DNA of 64,000 nt, taken from NCBI RefSeq assembly GCF_036323735.1, contig NC_086021.1, positions 157,264,476 through 157,328,475 of the forward strand. Direction: 5' to 3'. Both the position numbers and the translations under genes were made by a program. Origin of the DNA: Rattus norvegicus (Eukaryota > Chordata > Mammalia > Rodentia > Muridae). Positions 36,518-47,988 of this stretch are shown in pieces (the stretch's first letter is position 1; each line of letters opens with the position of its first letter). Under the pieces are notes generated by a model that had not been told where the DNA came from, did not search any database, and worked only from the letters and a program-made list of their open reading frames with translations.

Positions 36518-39500
36518 CACCAATACCATACAGTTTTTATGACTAATGCTCTGTAGTACTGCTTGAAGTCATGGATGATGAGTCCGCCAGTAATTCTTTT
36601 ATTCTTGAGGGTAGTTTTCGCTATCCTGTTTTTTTTTTTTATTCCAGATGAATTTGGAAATTGCTTTTCCTCTCTATATAAAGAATCGAGTAGGACTTTT
36701 TATGGGGACTGCATTGAATCTGTATTTGCTTTTGCAAAATAGTCATCTTTACTATATGAATCCTGCCTATCCATGATCATGTAAAATCTTTCTGTCTTCT
36801 GAGATCTTTCTTAGTTTCTTTCTTCAAAGACTTGTAGTTCTTGTTATACATATTGTTCACTTGCTTGGTTAAAGTCGCACCAAGATAATTTATATTATTT
36901 AAGACTATTGTGAATGGTGTTCTTTCCCTATTTTCTTTCTCAGCCTTTTTATCCTTTGAGTAGAGCAAGGCTACTGATTTGTTTGAAATAATTTTGTGCC
37001 CAACACTTTTCTGAAGTTGTTTATCAGGCTATTTCTCTGGTGGAACATTTTGGGGTCATTTAAGTACACTGTCAAATCATGTGCAACGCGTAATATTTGG
37101 ATATCTTCCTTTACAATTTTTATCCCTTTGACCTCCTTTCAGAGACTGATTTCTCTGGCTAGGACTTCGAGTATTATATTGAATAAGCAGGAAGAGAGTG
37201 GGCAGCCTTTTATAGTCAATGATTTTAGTGGGATTGCTTCAAGTATCTCTCCATTAATTTTGTTGTTAGATACTGGTTTGCCGTATATTGCTTTTACTAA
37301 TGTTTGATATAGGCTTTAGATTTCTGATCTTTCCAGGACTTTTATCATGAAGGGTTTTTCAAATGCTTTGTCAGCATCTATTGAAATGAACATCTGGTTC
37401 TTATCTTTGAGTGTGTTTATATAGTTGATTACATAGATGGATTTTTGTTTATTAAACCATCCCTGCATCCCTGGGATGAAGCCTACCTACTTGATCATGA
37501 GGGATGATTGATTTGATGTCTTCTTGGATTCGGTTTGTAAGAATTTTATTAAGTATTTTTGCATTAATATTCATAAGGGAAATTGGCCTGAAATTCTATT
37601 TCTTTTTTGAGTCTTTCTGTGGTTTCGGTAAAGGAATAATTGTGGTTTAATAGAAGGAATTTTTAGTGCTTTGTCTGTTTCTATTTTGTGGAATAGTATG
37701 GTCAGTGTTAGTATGAGTTCTTCTATGAAGGTCTGATAGTATTCTGCACTGAACCCATCTGGACCTAGGCTAATATTGGTTGGGAGACTTTAATAACTGC
37801 TTCTATTTCTTTAGGAATTATGGGATTGTTTAGGTGGTAACTTCATTACCTAGTATCTATCTAAAAAATTGTCCATTTCCTCCAGGTTTTCCAGTTTTTT
37901 TGGATATAGGCTTTTGTAGTAGGATCTGATGATTTTTTTTTATTTCTTCAGATTCTCTTGTTATGTCTCCCTATTCATTTCTGATTTTGTTAAATTGGAT
38001 ACACTCTCTGTGACCTCTGGTTAGTCTGGCTAAGGGTTTATCTACCTTGTTGACTTTCTCAAAGAATCAGCTCCTGGTTAGTTGGTTCTTTGTATAGTCT
38101 TTTTCCTTTCTACTTGGTTGATTCCTGTCCTGGGTTTGATTATTTCCTGCCTTCTACTCTGCTTGTGTTTATTTTTTTCTTTTTGTTCTAGAGCTTTTAG
38201 GTGTGATGTCAAGCTGCTGACATTGGCTCTCTCCTGTTTCTTTTTGCAGGCTCTCAGAACTACAAGTTTCCCCCTTAGCACCGCTTTCCTTGTGTGACAT
38301 AAGATTGGGAATGTTTTATCTTCATTTTCATTAAATTCTAAGAAGTCTTTAATTTCTTTCTTTCTTCCCTGACCAAGTTGTCACTGAGTAGAGCATTGTT
38401 CAACTTCAATATATCTGTGGGTTTTCTCTAATTATTGTTGTTATTGAAGACAGACTTAGAGCGTGATGATCTGGTAGGATGTATGGAATCATTTCTATGT
38501 TTCTGTATTTGTTGAGACTTGTTTCATGACCAATTATATGGTCAATTTTCGAGAAGATTCTATGAGGTGCTGAGCAGAATGTACATCCCTTTGTTTTAGG
38601 ACTGAATGTTCTCTAAATATCTGTTAAATCCAATTTTTTTTATAACTTCTGTTAGATTCTATACGTCTCTGTTTAATTTCTGTCCCCATGATCTGTCCAG
38701 GCATGAGAGTGGGGTGTTGAAATCTCCTACTATTATCATGTGACATGTATTGTGTGCTCTGAGCTTTAGTTAGTTTTGTTTTATGAATATTGGTGCCCTT
38801 ACATTTGGAGCATAGATATTTAGGATTGAGAGTTCATCTTGGTTGTTTTCTACTTTGATGAATATGAAATGACCTTTCTTATATTTTTAATAACTTTTAG
38901 GTGAAGGTCAATTTTATTTGATATTAGAAAGGCAACTCCAGCTTATTTCTTCAGGCCATTTGCTTGGAAATTTGTTTTCCAGTCATTAACTCTGGGGTAG
39001 TGTCTGTCTTTGTGTGTTTCCTGCATGCTGCAAAATTCTTGCTCCTCTATCCAGGAGGAGCATTTTACATATCCAGTCTGTTAATCTATATCTTTTTATT
39101 GGGGATTTGAGACCGTTGATATCGAGAGATATTAAGGAATAGGGATTGTCGCTTCCTGTTATTTTCATTGTTAGAGGTGGAATTATGTTTGTCTGTTGCT
39201 CTTTTGGTTTCTTTGGAAGTAAATCATATTCTTGCTTTCTGCATAGTGTAGGTTCACTCCTTGTGTTAGAGTTTTCCATCTATGATCCTTTGTAGGGCTG
39301 GATTTGTAGAAAGATATTGTATAAATTTGGTTTTGTAATGGAATATCTTGGTTTCACCATCTACTCTAATTGAAGGTTTTGCTGGATACAGTAACTTGGG
39401 CTGGAGTTTGTGTTTTCTTAGGGTCTGTATGACATCTGTCCAAGATCTTCTGACTTTCATTGTCTCTTGTGAGAAGTCTGGTGTAATTCTGATAGGTATG

Positions 39501-39934
39501 CCTTTATATGTTCCTTGACCCTTTTCCCTTACTATTTTAATGTTTTTTCTTTGTTTTGTGCATTTGGTGTTTTAACTATTATGTAACGTGAGGAATTTCT
39601 CTTTCGATCCAATCTATTTGGAGTTCTGGAGGCTTCTTGTAAGTTTATGAGCATCTCTTTCTTTAGGTTACAGAAGTATTCTTCTATAATTTTGTTGAAT
39701 ATATTTACTGGCCCTTTAAATTGGAAGTCTTCTCTGTCTTCTATACCTATTAACCTTAGGTTTGATCTTCTCCTTTTGTCCTGCAGTTCCTGTATGTTTT
39801 GGGCTAGGACCATTTTGTGTTTTATATTAACTTTGACAGTTCTGTCAATGTTTTCTATAGTATCTTCTGCTCCAGAGATCTCCTAACTCTTGTGTTTTGT
39901 TGGTGATGCTTGTATCTATGGTTCCTTGTCTCTT
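36518..39934 (-). mobile_element. Duplicated copy of the host L1 (ORF2 to ORF1)
   Basis: Second copy of host ORF2 (36,518-about 39,190) and ORF1 C-terminal part (about 39,245-39,934), carrying the same old lesions as 31,146-34,559. Shared lesions show common descent by duplication rather than independent insertion. A few differences are visible, such as CCACCAG versus CCGCCAG (31,190 and 36,589 regions) and T-run lengths. Confidence 0.92.
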
Positions 39935-39947
39935 CCTTAGGTTTTCT
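39935..39947. repeat. Target-site duplication of guest L1, left copy
   Basis: CCTTAGGTTTTCT, identical to 47,399-47,411, which directly follows the guest 5' end. Confidence 0.92.
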
Positions 39948-40996
39948 TTTTTTTTTTTTCTTTCATTTTTTTTTTTTTTTACAAAACCAAAATGTCCTTT
40001 ATTTTTATTTATTTTCTTTTTTACATTTTTTTATTAACTTGAGTATTTCTTATACACATTTCAATTGTTATTCCCTTTCCCGGTTTCTGGGCAAACATCC
40101 CCCTCCCCCCTCCCCTTCCTTATGGGTGTTCCCCTCCCAACCCTCCCCCCATTGCCGCCCATCCCCTACAGTCTATGTCACTGGGGGTTCAGTCTTAGCA
40201 GGACCTAGGGCTTCCCCTTCCACTGGTGCTCTTACTAGGATATTCATTGCTTCCTATGGGGTCAGAGTCCAGGGTCAGTCCATGTATAGTCTTTAGGTAG
40301 TGGCTTAGTCCCTGGAAGCTCTGGTTGCTTGGCATTGTTGTACTTTTGGGGTCTCGAGCCCCTTCAAGCTCTTCCAGTTCTTTCTCTGATTCCTTCAACA
40401 GGGGACGTATTCTCAGTTCAGTGGTTTGCTGCTGGCATTTGCCTCTGTATTTGCTGTATTCTGGCTGTGTCTCTCAGGAGCGATCTACATCCGGCTCCTG
40501 TCGGTCTGCACTTCTTTGCTTCATCCATCTTGTCTCATTGGGTGGCTGTATATGTATGGGCCATATGTGGGGCAGGCTCTGAATGGGTGTTCCTTCAGTC
40601 TCTGTTTTAATCTTTGCCTCTCCCTTCCCTGCCAAGGGTATTCTTTTTCCACATTTAAAGAAGGAGTGAAGCATTCACATTTTGATCATCCATCTTGAGT
40701 TTCATTTGTTCAGGGATCTAGGGTAATTCAAGCATTTGGGCTAATAGCCACTTATCAATGAGTGCATACCATGTATGTCTTTCTGTGATTGGGTTAGCTC
40801 ACTCAGGATGATATTTTCCAGTTCCAACCATTTGCCTACGAATTTCATAAACTCGTTGTTTTTGATAGCTGAGTAATATTCCATTGTATAGATGTACCAC
40901 ATTTTCTGTATCCATTCCTCTGTTGAAGGGCATCTGGGTTCTTTCCAGTTTCTGGCTATTATAAATAAGGCTGCGATGAACATAGTGGAGCACGTG
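39948..40996 (-). mobile_element. Guest L1 3' fragment (unit B)
   Basis: T-rich tail, 3'UTR with G-rich tract, and the last part of ORF2 (40,741-40,996), nearly identical to 34,573-35,621. It breaks off at GGAGCACGTGTCTCT and is followed by a CT repeat. Confidence 0.92.
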
Positions 40997-41100
40997 TCTC
41001 TCTCTCTCTCTCTCTCTTTTTTTTTTATTCATCTCCCTTCTTACTAACAGGAAGTTCAGAACGCTCAGTTTTTTTTTCTTTTTTTTTCTTTTTTTTTTTT
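40997..41100 (-). other. Candidate L1 3' transduction: 42-bp non-L1 segment between two poly(A) tracts
   Basis: Read on the minus strand: the L1 3' end (41,101) is followed by an A-rich tract interrupted by G (41,100-41,069), then 42 bases with no L1 similarity (41,068-41,027), then AATAAA running into about ten A (41,031-41,017), then a GA repeat (to about 40,995). Two A-tracts separated by unique sequence ending in a polyadenylation-type signal is the usual mark of L1 read-through into 3' flanking DNA. Confidence 0.65.
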
Positions 41101-41809
41101 AATTAACTTGAGTATTTCTTACATACATTTCGAGTGTTATTCCCTTTCCCGGTTTCCGGGCAAACATCCCCCTCCCCCCTCCCCTTCCTTATGGGTGTTC
41201 CCCTCCCAACCCTCCCCCCATTGCCGCCCTCCCCCCATAGTCTAGTTCACTGGGGGTTCAGTCTTAGCAGGACCCAGGGCTTCCCCTTCCTCTGGTGCTC
41301 TTATTAGGATATTCATTGCTACCTATGGGGTCAGAGTCCAGGGTCAGTCCATGTATAGTCTTTAGGTAGTGGCTTAGTCCCTGGAAGCTCTGGTTGCTTG
41401 GCATTGTTGTACTTTTGGGGTCTCGAGCCCCTTCAAGCTCTTCCAGTTCTTTCTCTGATTCCTTCAACAGGGGACCTATTCTCAGTTCAGTGGTTTGCTG
41501 CTGGCATTCGCCTCTGTATTTGCTGTATTCTGGCTGTGTCTCTCAGGAGCGATCTACATCCGGCTCCTGTCGGTCTGCACTTCTTTGCTTCATCGATCTT
41601 GTCTAATTGGGTGGCTGTATATGTATGGGCCACATGTGGGGCAGGCTCTGAATGGGTGTTCCTTCAGTCTCTGTTTTAATCTTTGCCTCTCCCTTCCCTC
41701 CAAGGGTATTCTTTTTCCTCATTTAAAGAAGGAGTGAAGAATTCACATTTTGATCATCCGTCTTGAGTTTCGTTTGTTCTAGGGATCTAGGGTAATTCAA
41801 GCATTTGGG

Positions 41810-44800
41810 CTAATAGCCACTTATCAATGAGTGCATACCATGTATGTCTTTCTGTGATTGGGTTAACTCACTCAGGATGATATTTTCCAGTTTCAACCAT
41901 TTGCCTACGAATTTCATAGACTCGTTGTTTTTGATAGCTGAGTAATATTCCACTGTGTAGATGTACCACATTTTCTGTATCCATTCCTCTGTTGAAGGGC
42001 ATCTGGGTTCGTTCCATTTTCTGGCTATTATAAATAAGGCTGCGATGAACATAGTGGAGCTCGTGTCTCTTTTATATGTTGAGGCATCTTTTGGGTATAT
42101 GCCCAAGAGAGGTATAGCTGGATCCTCAGGCAGTTCAATGTCCAATTTTCTGAGGAACCTCCAGACTGATTTCCAGAATGGTTGTACCAGTCTGCAATCC
42201 CACCAACAATGGAGGAGTGTTCCTCTTTCTCCACATCCTCGCCAGCATCTGCTGTCACCTGAGGTTTGATCTTAGCCATTCTCACTGGTGTGAGGTGAAA
42301 TCTCAGGGTTGTTTTGATTTGCATTTCCCTTATGACTAAAGATGTTGAACATTTCTTTAGGTGTTTCTCAGCCATTCGGCATTTCTCAGCTGTGAATTCT
42401 TTGTTTAGCTCTGAACCCCATTTTTTAATAGGGTTATTTGTTTCCCTGCGGTCTAACTACTTGAGTTCTTTGTATATTTTGGATATAAGGCCTCTATCTG
42501 TTGTAGGATTGGTAAAGATCTTTTCCCAAACTGTTGGTTGCCGTTTTGTCCTAACCACAGTGTCCTTTGCCTTACAGAAGCTTTGCAGTTTTATGAGATC
42601 CCATTTGTCGATTCTTGATCTTAGAGTGTAAGCCATTGGTGTTTTGTTCAGGAAATTTTTTCCAGTGCCCATGTGTTCCAGATGCTTCCCTAGTTTTTCT
42701 TCTATTAGTTTGAGTGTGTCTGCTTTGATGTGGAGGTCCTTGATCCACTTGGACTTAAGCTTTGTACAGGGTGATAAGGATGGATCGATCTGCATTCTTC
42801 TACATGTTGCCCTCCAGTTGAACCAGTACCATTTGCTGAAAATGCTATCTTTTTTCATTGGATGGTTTTGGCTCTTTTGTCAAAAATCAAGTGACCATAG
42901 GTGTGTGGGTTCATTTCTGGGTCTTCAATTCTATTTCATTGGTCTATCTGTCTGTCTCTGTACCAATCCCATGCAGTTTTTATCACTATTGCTCTGTAAT
43001 ACTGCTTGAGTTCAGGGATAGTGATTCCCCCTGAAGTCCTTTTATTGTTGAGGATAGCTTTAGCTATCCTGGGTTTTTTGTTATTCCAGATGAATTTGCA
43101 AATTGTTCTGTCTAACTCTTTGAAGAATTGGATTGGTATTTTGATGGGTATTGCATTGAATCTGTAGATTGCTTTTGGTAAAATGGCCATTTTTAATATA
43201 TTAATCCTGCCAATCCATGAGCATGGGAGATCTTTCCATCTTCTGAGGTCTTTTTAATTTCTTTCCTCAGTGTCTTGAAGTTCTTATTGTACAGATCTTT
43301 TACTTGCTTGGTTAAAGTCACACCGAGGTACTTTATATTATTTGGGTATATTATGATGGGTGTCGTTTCCCTAATTTCTTTCTCGGCTTGTTTCTCTTTT
43401 GTATAGAGGCAGGCAACTGATTTACTTGTTTTAATTTTATACCCTGCCACTTTGCTGAACTGTTTATCAGCTTTAGTAGTTCTCTGGTGGAACTTTTGGG
43501 ATCACTTAAATATACTATCATGTCATCTGAAAATAGTGATATTTTGACTTCTTCTTTTCCGATCTGTATCCCCTTGATCTACTTTTGTTGTCTGATTGCT
43601 CTGGCTTGAACTTCAAGAACTATATTGAATAAGTAGGGAGAGAGTGGGTAGCCTGGTCTAGTCCCTGATTTTAGTGGGATTGCTTCAAGTTTCTCTCCAT
43701 TTATTTTAATGTTAGCAACTAGTTTGCTGTATATGGCTTTTACTATGTTTAGGTATGGGCCTTGAATTCCTATTCTTTCCAGGACTTTTATCATGAAGGG
43801 GTGTTGAGTTTTGTCAAATGCTTTCTCAGCATCTAATGAAATGATCATGTGGTTCTGTTCTTTCAGTTTGTTTATATAATGGATCACGTTGATGGTTTTC
43901 CGTATATTAAACCATCCCTGCATGCCTGGGATGAAGCCTACTTGATCATGGTGGATGATTGTTTTGATGTGCTCTTGAATTTGGTTTGCCAGAATTTTAT
44001 TGAGTATTTTTGCGTCAATATTCATAAGGGAAATTGGTCTGAAGTTCTCTTTCTTTGTTGTGTCTTTGTGTGGTTTAGGTAAAAGAGTAATTGTGGCTTC
44101 GTAGAAGGAATTCGGTAGGGCTCCATCTGTTTCCATTTTGTGGAATAGTTTGGATAATATTGGTATGAGGTCTTCTATGAAGGTTTGATAGAATTCTGCA
44201 CTAAACCCATCTGGACCTGGGCTCTTTTTGGTTGGGAGACCTTTAATGACTGCTTCTATTTCCTTAGGAGTTATGGGGTTGTTTAACTGGTTTATCTGTT
44301 CCTGATTTAACTTCGATACCTGGTATCTGTCTAGGAAATTGTCCATTTCCTGAAGATTTTCAAATTTTGTTGAATATAGGTTTTTATAGTAAGATCTGAT
44401 GATTTTTTGAATTTCCTCTGAATCTGTAGTTATGTCTCCCTTTTCATTTCTGATTTTGTTAATTTGGACGCACTCTCTGTGTCCTCTCGTTAGTCTGGCT
44501 AAGGGTTTATCTATCTTGTTGATTTTCTCAAAGAACCAACTTTTGGTTCTGTTGATTCTTTCTATGGTCCTTTTTGTTTCTACTTGGTTGATTTCAGCTC
44601 TGAGTTTGATTATTTCCTGCCTTCTACTCCTCCTGGGTGTATTTGCTTCTTTTTGTTCTAGAGCTTTTAGGTGTGCTGTCAAGCTGCTGACATATGCTCT
44701 TTCCTGTTTCTTTCTGCAGGCACTCAGCGCTATGAGTTTTCCTCTTAGCACAGCTTTCATTGTGTCCCATAAGTTTGGGTATGTTGTATCTTCATTTTCA

Positions 44801-45667
44801 TTAAATTCTAAAAAGTTTTTAAGTTCTTTCTTTATTTCTTCCTTGACCAGGTTATCATTGAGTAGAGCATTGTTCAATTTCCACGTATATGTGGGCATTC
44901 TTCCCTTATTGTTATTGAAGACCAGTTTTAGGCCGTGGTGGTCCGATAGCACGCATGGGATTATTTCTATCTTTCTGTACCTGTTGAGGCCCGTTTTTTG
45001 ACCAATTATATGGTCAATTTTGGAGAAAGTACCATGAGGAGCTGAGAAGAAGGTATATCCTTTTGCTTTAGGATGGAATGTTCTATAAATATCCGTTAAG
45101 TCCATTTGGCTCATGACTTCTCTTAGTCTGTCGACATCACTGTTTAATTTCTGTTTCCATGATCTGTCCATTGATGAGAGTGGGGTGTTGAAATCTCCCA
45201 CTATTATTGTGTGAGGTGCAATGTGTGTTTTGAGCTTTAGTAAGGTTTCTTTTACGTATGTAGGTGCCCTTGTATTTGGGGCATAGATATTTAGGATTGA
45301 GAGTTCATCTTGGTGGATTTTTCCTTTGATGAATATGAAGTGTCCTTCCTTATCTTTTTTGATGACTTTTAGTTGGAAATTGATTTTATTTGATATTAGA
45401 ATGGCTACTCCAGCTTGCTTCTTCTGACCATTTGCTTGGAAAGTTGTTTTCCAGCCTTTCCCTCTGAGGTAGTGTCTGTCTTTGTCTCTGAGGTGTGTTT
45501 CCTGTAGGCAGCAGAATGCAGGGTCCTCGTTGCGTATCCAGTTTGTTAATCTATGTCTTTTTATTGGGGAGTTGAGGCCATTGATATTGAGAGATATTAA
45601 GGAATAGTGATTATTGCTTCCCGTTATATTCATATTTGGATGTGAGGTTATGTTTGTGTGCTTTCAT
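41810..45667 (-). pseudogene. L1 ORF2 pseudogene (first 684 codons of one frame open)
   Basis: A one-base insertion near 45,637 puts the normal start (45,667) out of frame, but a second Met at 45,633 opens a 684-codon frame covering the full endonuclease ([18 protein letters not shown]) and the RT up to just before the FADD motif. A TAG at 43,579-43,581 replaces the GAG of the intact copy. Further frameshifts lie near 43,450, 43,255, 42,860 and 42,265. The C-terminal frames end at the normal stop, 41,810. Any product would be a truncated, RT-inactive protein. Confidence 0.92.
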
Positions 45668-45692
45668 TCTCTTTGTTTTGTTGCCAAGACGA

Positions 45693-46896
45693 TTAGTTTC
45701 TTGCTTCTTCTAGGGTATAGCTTGCCTCCTTATGTTGGGCTTTACCATTTATTATCCTTTGTAGTGCTGGATTTGTAGAAATATATTGTGTAAATTTGGT
45801 TTTGTCATGGAATATCTTGGTTTCTCCATCAATGTTAATTGAGAGTTTTGCTGAATACAGTAACCTGGGCTGGCAGTTGTGTTCTCTTAGGTTCTGTATG
45901 ACATCAGTCCAGGATCTTCTGGCCCTCATAGTTTCTGGCGAGGAGTCTGGTGTGATTCTCATAGGTCTCCCTTTATATGTTACTTGAACTTTTTCCCTTC
46001 CTGCTTTTAATATTCTTTCTTTATTTTGTGTGTTTGGTGTTTTGACAATTATGTGATGGGAGGTGTTTCTTTTCTGGTCCAATCTATTTGGAGTTCTGTA
46101 GGCTTCTTGTATGTGTATGGGTATCTCTTTTTTTAGGTTAGGGAAGTTTTCTTCTATGATTTTGTTGAAGATATTTACTGGTCCTTTGAGCTGGGAGTCT
46201 TCACTTTCTTCTATACCTATTATCCTTAGGTTTGATCTTCTCATTGAGTCCTGGATTTCCTGTATGTTTTGGACCAGTAGCTTTTTCTGCTTTACATTAT
46301 CTTTGACAGTTGAGTCAATGATTTCTATGGAATCTTCTGCTCCTGAGATTCTCTTTTTCATCTCTTGTATTCTGTTTGTGAAGCTTGTATCTACAGCTCC
46401 TTGTCTCTTCTTTTGGTTTTTCTATATCCAGGGTTGTTTCCATGTGTTCTTCCTGATTGCTTCTATTTCCATTTTTAATTCCTCAACTGTTTGATTGTGT
46501 TTTCCTGGAATTCTTTCAGGGATTTTTGTGTCTCCTCTCTATGGGCTTCTACTTGTTTATTTATGTTTTCCTGGAATTCTTTCAGGGATTTTTGTGTCTC
46601 CTCTCTATGGGCTTCTACTTGTTTATTTATGTTTTCCTGGAATTCTTTCAGGGATTTTTGCGATTCCTCTCTGTAGGCTTCTACTTGTTTATTAATGTTT
46701 TCCTGTGTTTCCCTAAGTGTGTTCATGTCTTTCTTGAAGTCCTCAGCATCATGATCAAATATGATTTTGAAACTAGGTCTTGCTTTTCTGGTGTGTTTGG
46801 ATATTCCATGTTTGTTTTGGTGGGAGAATTGGGCTCCGATGATGGCATGTAGTCTTGGTTTCTGTTGCTTGGGTTCCTGCGCTTGCCTCTCGCCAT
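45693..46896 (-). pseudogene. L1 ORF1 pseudogene with extended coiled coil
   Basis: Start at 46,896 (same Met-Ala-Arg-Gly start), stop at 45,693. The RRM and C-terminal domains are open in one frame (46,361-45,693), and Lys is present at the codon that is a stop in the 21-kb copy. Single-base indels relative to that copy near 46,742, 46,481, 46,445 and 46,420 break the N-terminal half. The coiled coil holds three tandem 66-bp units where the other copy has one. Confidence 0.9.
46505..46702 (-). repeat. Three tandem 66-bp units in the ORF1 coiled coil
   Basis: Units at 46,505-46,570, 46,571-46,636 and 46,637-46,702, each encoding 22 residues (QKSLKEFQENINKQVEA plus five more, with HREET or YREES). 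The first two are almost identical and the third slightly diverged. Length variation at this place is known for rodent L1 ORF1. Confidence 0.95.
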
Positions 46897-47398
46897 CAGC
46901 TTATCTCTAGTGTTACTTTGTTCTGCTATTTCTGACAGTGGCTAGACTGTCCTATAAGCCTGTGTGTCAGGAGTGCTGTAGACCTGTTTTCCTCTCTTTC
47001 AGTCAGTTTTGGGGACAGAGTGTTCTGCTTTGGGCGTGTAGTTTTTCCTCTCTACAGGTCTTCAGCTGTTCCTGTGGGCCTGTGTCTTGAGTTCCTCAGG
47101 CAGCTTTCTTGCAGCAGAAAATTTGGTCTTACCTGTGGTCCCGAGGCTCAAGTTCGCTCGTGGGGTGCTGCCCACGGGCTCTCTGCAGCGGCAGCAACCA
47201 GGAAGACTTGTGCCGCCGTTTCCGGGAGCTTCAGTGCACCAGGGTTCCAGATGGTCTTTGGCTTTTTCCTCTGGCGTCCGAGATGTGTGTGCAGAGAGCA
47301 GTCTCTTCTGGTTTCCCAGGTTTGTCTGCCTCTCTAAAGTTTCAGCTTTCCCTCCCACGGGATTTGGGTGCAGAGAACTGTTTATCCGGTCTGTTTCC
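46897..47398 (-). promoter_or_regulatory. L1 5'UTR, shorter than in the 22-kb copy
   Basis: Matches 21,668-about 22,170 of the other young element, including GGCAGCTTTCTTGCAGCAGA at about 47,099, but ends at GTTTATCCGGTCTGTTTC. It holds one copy of the GC-rich block and no second repeat unit. Confidence 0.85.
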
Positions 47399-47411
47399 CC
47401 TTAGGTTTTCT
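47399..47411. repeat. Target-site duplication of guest L1, right copy
   Basis: CCTTAGGTTTTCT, identical to 39,935-39,947 and 34,560-34,572. Confidence 0.92.
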
Positions 47412-47963
47412 ATATCCAGGTTTGTCTACCTTTGTGCGTACTTTATTCTTTCTATCCCTATTTTCAATTGCTTCACCTGTTTGATTGAGTTTTCTTATAA
47501 TTCTTTCCTGGATTTTTGTGTTTCCTCTCTAAAGGCTTCTACTTGTTTACTTGTGTTTTCCTGCATTTCTCCAAGGAATTTCTTTACGTCTTTCTTAAAG
47601 TCCTTCATCATTATCAAAAAAATGTGATTTTAAATCTAAATCTTGCTTTTCTGGTTTGTTTTGATATCCAGTATTTTCTTTGGTGAAAGAACTGGGTTCT
47701 GCTGATGGCAAATAGTCTTGGTTCCTGTTGCTTTAGGTTCCTGCACTTGCCTCTAGCTATTGAGTTGTCTCTGGTGTGTGCTACCTTGCTGTATCTGAGA
47801 GTGACTTGACCCTGCTGTATGCCTCTGTGTCATCACTCCTGTAGAACTGTTTCCTTATTTTCTTTCAGGCTTTCCTGAGAACAGGGGCTCTGATTTCAGG
47901 TGTGTTGGCATTCCTTGAGACTATCTTTCAGCTCTAGGAGTGGGCAGGAATCAAAGGGTCCTG
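47412..47963 (-). mobile_element. Host L1, final part: ORF1 N-terminal region and 5'UTR
   Basis: Continues the host ORF1 from the point of interruption (TATATCCAGG follows the TSD exactly as in undisturbed copies). It runs through the coiled coil to the ORF1 start region near 47,758, where the ATG reads ATA, and then about 200 bases of 5'UTR. It ends abruptly against the ORF2 end of the next L1. Confidence 0.88.
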
Positions 47964-47988
47964 TGTCCGGGTAAATTGAGCATTTGGG

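Larger units (their letters stand above)
36509..40996. repeat. Tandem duplication, unit B (interrupted at 40,996)
   Basis: Repeats unit A from 31,137 onward: host L1 36,509-39,947, then guest L1 39,948-40,996. Similarity to unit A stops at GGAGCACGTGTCTCT, where a CT repeat and a second L1 3' end begin. Unit A would predict about another 890 bases of guest ORF2. Confidence 0.9.
41101..47398 (-). mobile_element. Young near-full-length L1 with disrupted frames
   Basis: Minus-strand L1: 5'UTR 47,398-46,897, ORF1 46,896-45,693, ORF2 45,667-41,810, 3'UTR to 41,101. Very similar to the element at 15,987-22,614, but both ORFs carry lesions. Its 5' end abuts CCTTAGGTTTTCT, whose partner lies at 39,935, beyond the additional L1 3' fragment 39,948-40,996. 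The whole interval 39,948-47,398 is therefore one composite between one TSD pair. Confidence 0.93.

Noticed and set aside
31137..40996. Two independent guest L1 insertions at identical sites
   Set aside because: Both units share the same host lesions and the same insertion point, and unit A lacks a right TSD; one insertion followed by duplication is simpler.
36509..40996. Duplication as a pure assembly artefact
   Set aside because: Not excluded, but unit B differs from unit A by scattered substitutions and indels and has its own downstream structure, which favours a real duplication.
46505..46702. Direct repeats resembling a CRISPR-like array
   Set aside because: Contiguous 66-bp coding repeats in L1 ORF1 without spacers, in a mammalian genome.
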